Below, piece after piece: positions 6,374 through 7,034 of a DNA stretch of 7,034 nucleotides; positions within the stretch are counted from its first letter, which is position 1, and each line of letters begins with the position of its first letter. This stretch comes from Gemmataceae bacterium (GTDB lineage: Bacteria > Planctomycetota > Planctomycetia > Gemmatales > Gemmataceae). Where the stretch lies: positions 1-7,034 of the forward strand of contig JAFMJU010000209.1 in NCBI GenBank assembly GCA_017853285.1, given 5' to 3'. The translations under genes were made by a program, and so were the position numbers. The notes beneath the pieces were generated by a model. It saw nothing but the letters and a program-made list of their open reading frames with translations, made no database searches and was not told the origin of the DNA.

Positions 6374-6981
6374 TGACCAAAGGTCTAAAAACGAAATGGA
6401 GTTTGGCTGTTTTTTGCGGATCCAAGGTGGGGAACTTGCCGGTTTTTGAATCGGAAGCCCGATCCTTGGGCCGGATGATTGCTGAAAAGAATGTCAGGCT
6501 TGTTTATGGGGGCGGGCATGTCGGCCTCATGGGTGTGGTGGCTGATGCGGTCCTGGAGGCGGGGGGGCAGGCATTTGGGGTGATTCCCCAAGCCTTGGTT
6601 GATAAGGAACTTGCGCACAATAAACTCACCGAATTGGTAGTCACCCAAACCATGCATCACCGTAAGGCCATTATGGCCGATCAATCCGACGCTTTTGTCG
6701 CATTACCGGGAGGATTCGGCACACTCGACGAATTGTTCGAAATCCTGACATGGGCCCAGTTGGGAATTCACCACAAGCCTGTGGCTTTACTCGATGGAAC
6801 CGGTTTTTTTGACGGGTTGGTTGATTGGTTGGGGAAGGTGACAAGTTTTGGGTTTCTGAAAACCAAAGACAGGGAAAACTTGAAAGTTTTTCGTGATCCG
6901 GAATCACTTTTGGTTTTTTTGGCCGGTGGTGTGGAACAAATCCGAGCCTCCGCTCAGGGCCGAACACTCGATATCCGATAA
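6373..6981 (+). CDS. LOG-family nucleoside 5'-monophosphate phosphoribohydrolase
   Basis: The LOG/YvdD family (formerly 'putative lysine decarboxylase') hydrolyses the N-glycosidic bond of nucleoside 5'-monophosphates, releasing a base and ribose 5-phosphate; some members activate cytokinins. From ATG 6373 it has 202 residues, usual for the family. The N-terminal strand and loop VFCGSKVG (13-20) begins a Rossmann-like fold, followed by YGGGHVGLMG (45-54), MHHRKAIM (94-101) and the hallmark PGGFGTLDELFE (112-123). The conserved catalytic arginine and glutamate are present as Arg97 and Glu120. The common MHERK motif reads MHHRK here, a modest change. No signal peptide or TM segment is seen, so it should be cytosolic. 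The start shares one base with the kinase stop (TAATG), a typical coupled arrangement. A link to the signalling pair is inferred from position only; the enzyme could equally be a housekeeping nucleotide-salvage or damage-clearing protein carried in the operon. Confidence 0.93.
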   Translation: MTKGLKTKWSLAVFCGSKVGNLPVFESEARSLGRMIAEKNVRLVYGGGHVGLMGVVADAVLEAGGQAFGVIPQALVDKELAHNKLTELVVTQTMHHRKAIMADQSDAFVALPGGFGTLDELFEILTWAQLGIHHKPVALLDGTGFFDGLVDWLGKVTSFGFLKTKDRENLKVFRDPESLLVFLAGGVEQIRASAQGRTLDIR

Positions 6982-7034
6982 CAGAACCAAGGGTATCATC
7001 CTTCCGGGTCCCGCCAGGCCTTGGAGGTTTCATT
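6982..7034 (+). other. Downstream stretch with GGAGG, possible start region of a further gene
   Basis: After the LOG stop the only notable features are an inverted repeat CCAAGG (6987-6992) / CCTTGG (7019-7024) with a 26-base loop and a strong Shine-Dalgarno-like GGAGG at 7023-7027. No T-run follows the repeat, so it is a poor terminator candidate. A start codon at or just after 7034 would be optimally spaced from GGAGG, so the operon may continue past the edge. This is inference from 53 bases. Confidence 0.3.

Noticed and set aside
6987..7024. Terminator after LOG from the CCAAGG/CCTTGG repeat
   Set aside because: The stem has only six pairs with a 26-base loop and no T-run follows, so it is not convincing.
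6671..7033. 120-residue minus-strand ORF at the right edge
   Set aside because: Mostly antisense to the conserved C-terminal half of LOG, with no domain signal.
1..7034. CRISPR arrays, insertion sequences, tRNA or rRNA genes
   Set aside because: I looked for regular direct repeats, terminal inverted repeats with transposase motifs, and cloverleaf or rRNA-like conserved stretches, and found none.

Overview
This 7 kb window looks like ordinary bacterial chromosome, densely coded and roughly 52-55% GC by eye. It has no mobile element, CRISPR array, tRNA or rRNA that I can see. Gene style suggests a Planctomycetes-like, possibly Gemmatales-related, environmental bacterium: weak or variable Shine-Dalgarno sites, and a membrane-anchored periplasmic-binding-protein-like product paired with a two-TM histidine kinase. 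That placement is an inference from gene style, not from a marker gene.

The layout is two divergent three-gene blocks meeting at a short regulatory gap (about 3081-3197). The left block reads on the minus strand: glucose-6-phosphate dehydrogenase (zwf, 3080 to 1551), then a DedA-family membrane protein (1470 to 766), then a four-TM membrane protein with a CGIC motif (694 to beyond the left edge). Gaps of 80 and 71 nt are compatible with one operon but do not prove it. A potential RNA hairpin in the second gap could cover the ribosome binding site of the third gene.

The right block reads on the plus strand: a signal-anchored type I periplasmic-binding-protein-like protein (3198-4727), a membrane sensor histidine kinase (4724-6373) and a LOG-family nucleoside 5'-monophosphate phosphoribohydrolase (6373-6981). 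The first two overlap by ATGA and the last two by TAATG, so the three are almost certainly co-transcribed and translationally coupled. The simplest model is that the anchored binding protein captures a small extracellular ligand and passes the signal to the kinase. No response regulator lies in the window. The window ends with a GGAGG that may serve a further gene starting just past the right edge, so the operon may continue.

The most interesting item is this binding-protein/kinase/LOG operon. The kinase H-box carries Asn where an acidic residue usually follows the phospho-accepting His, and the LOG enzyme is an unexpected partner. The rest is central metabolism (oxidative pentose phosphate entry) and membrane homeostasis.
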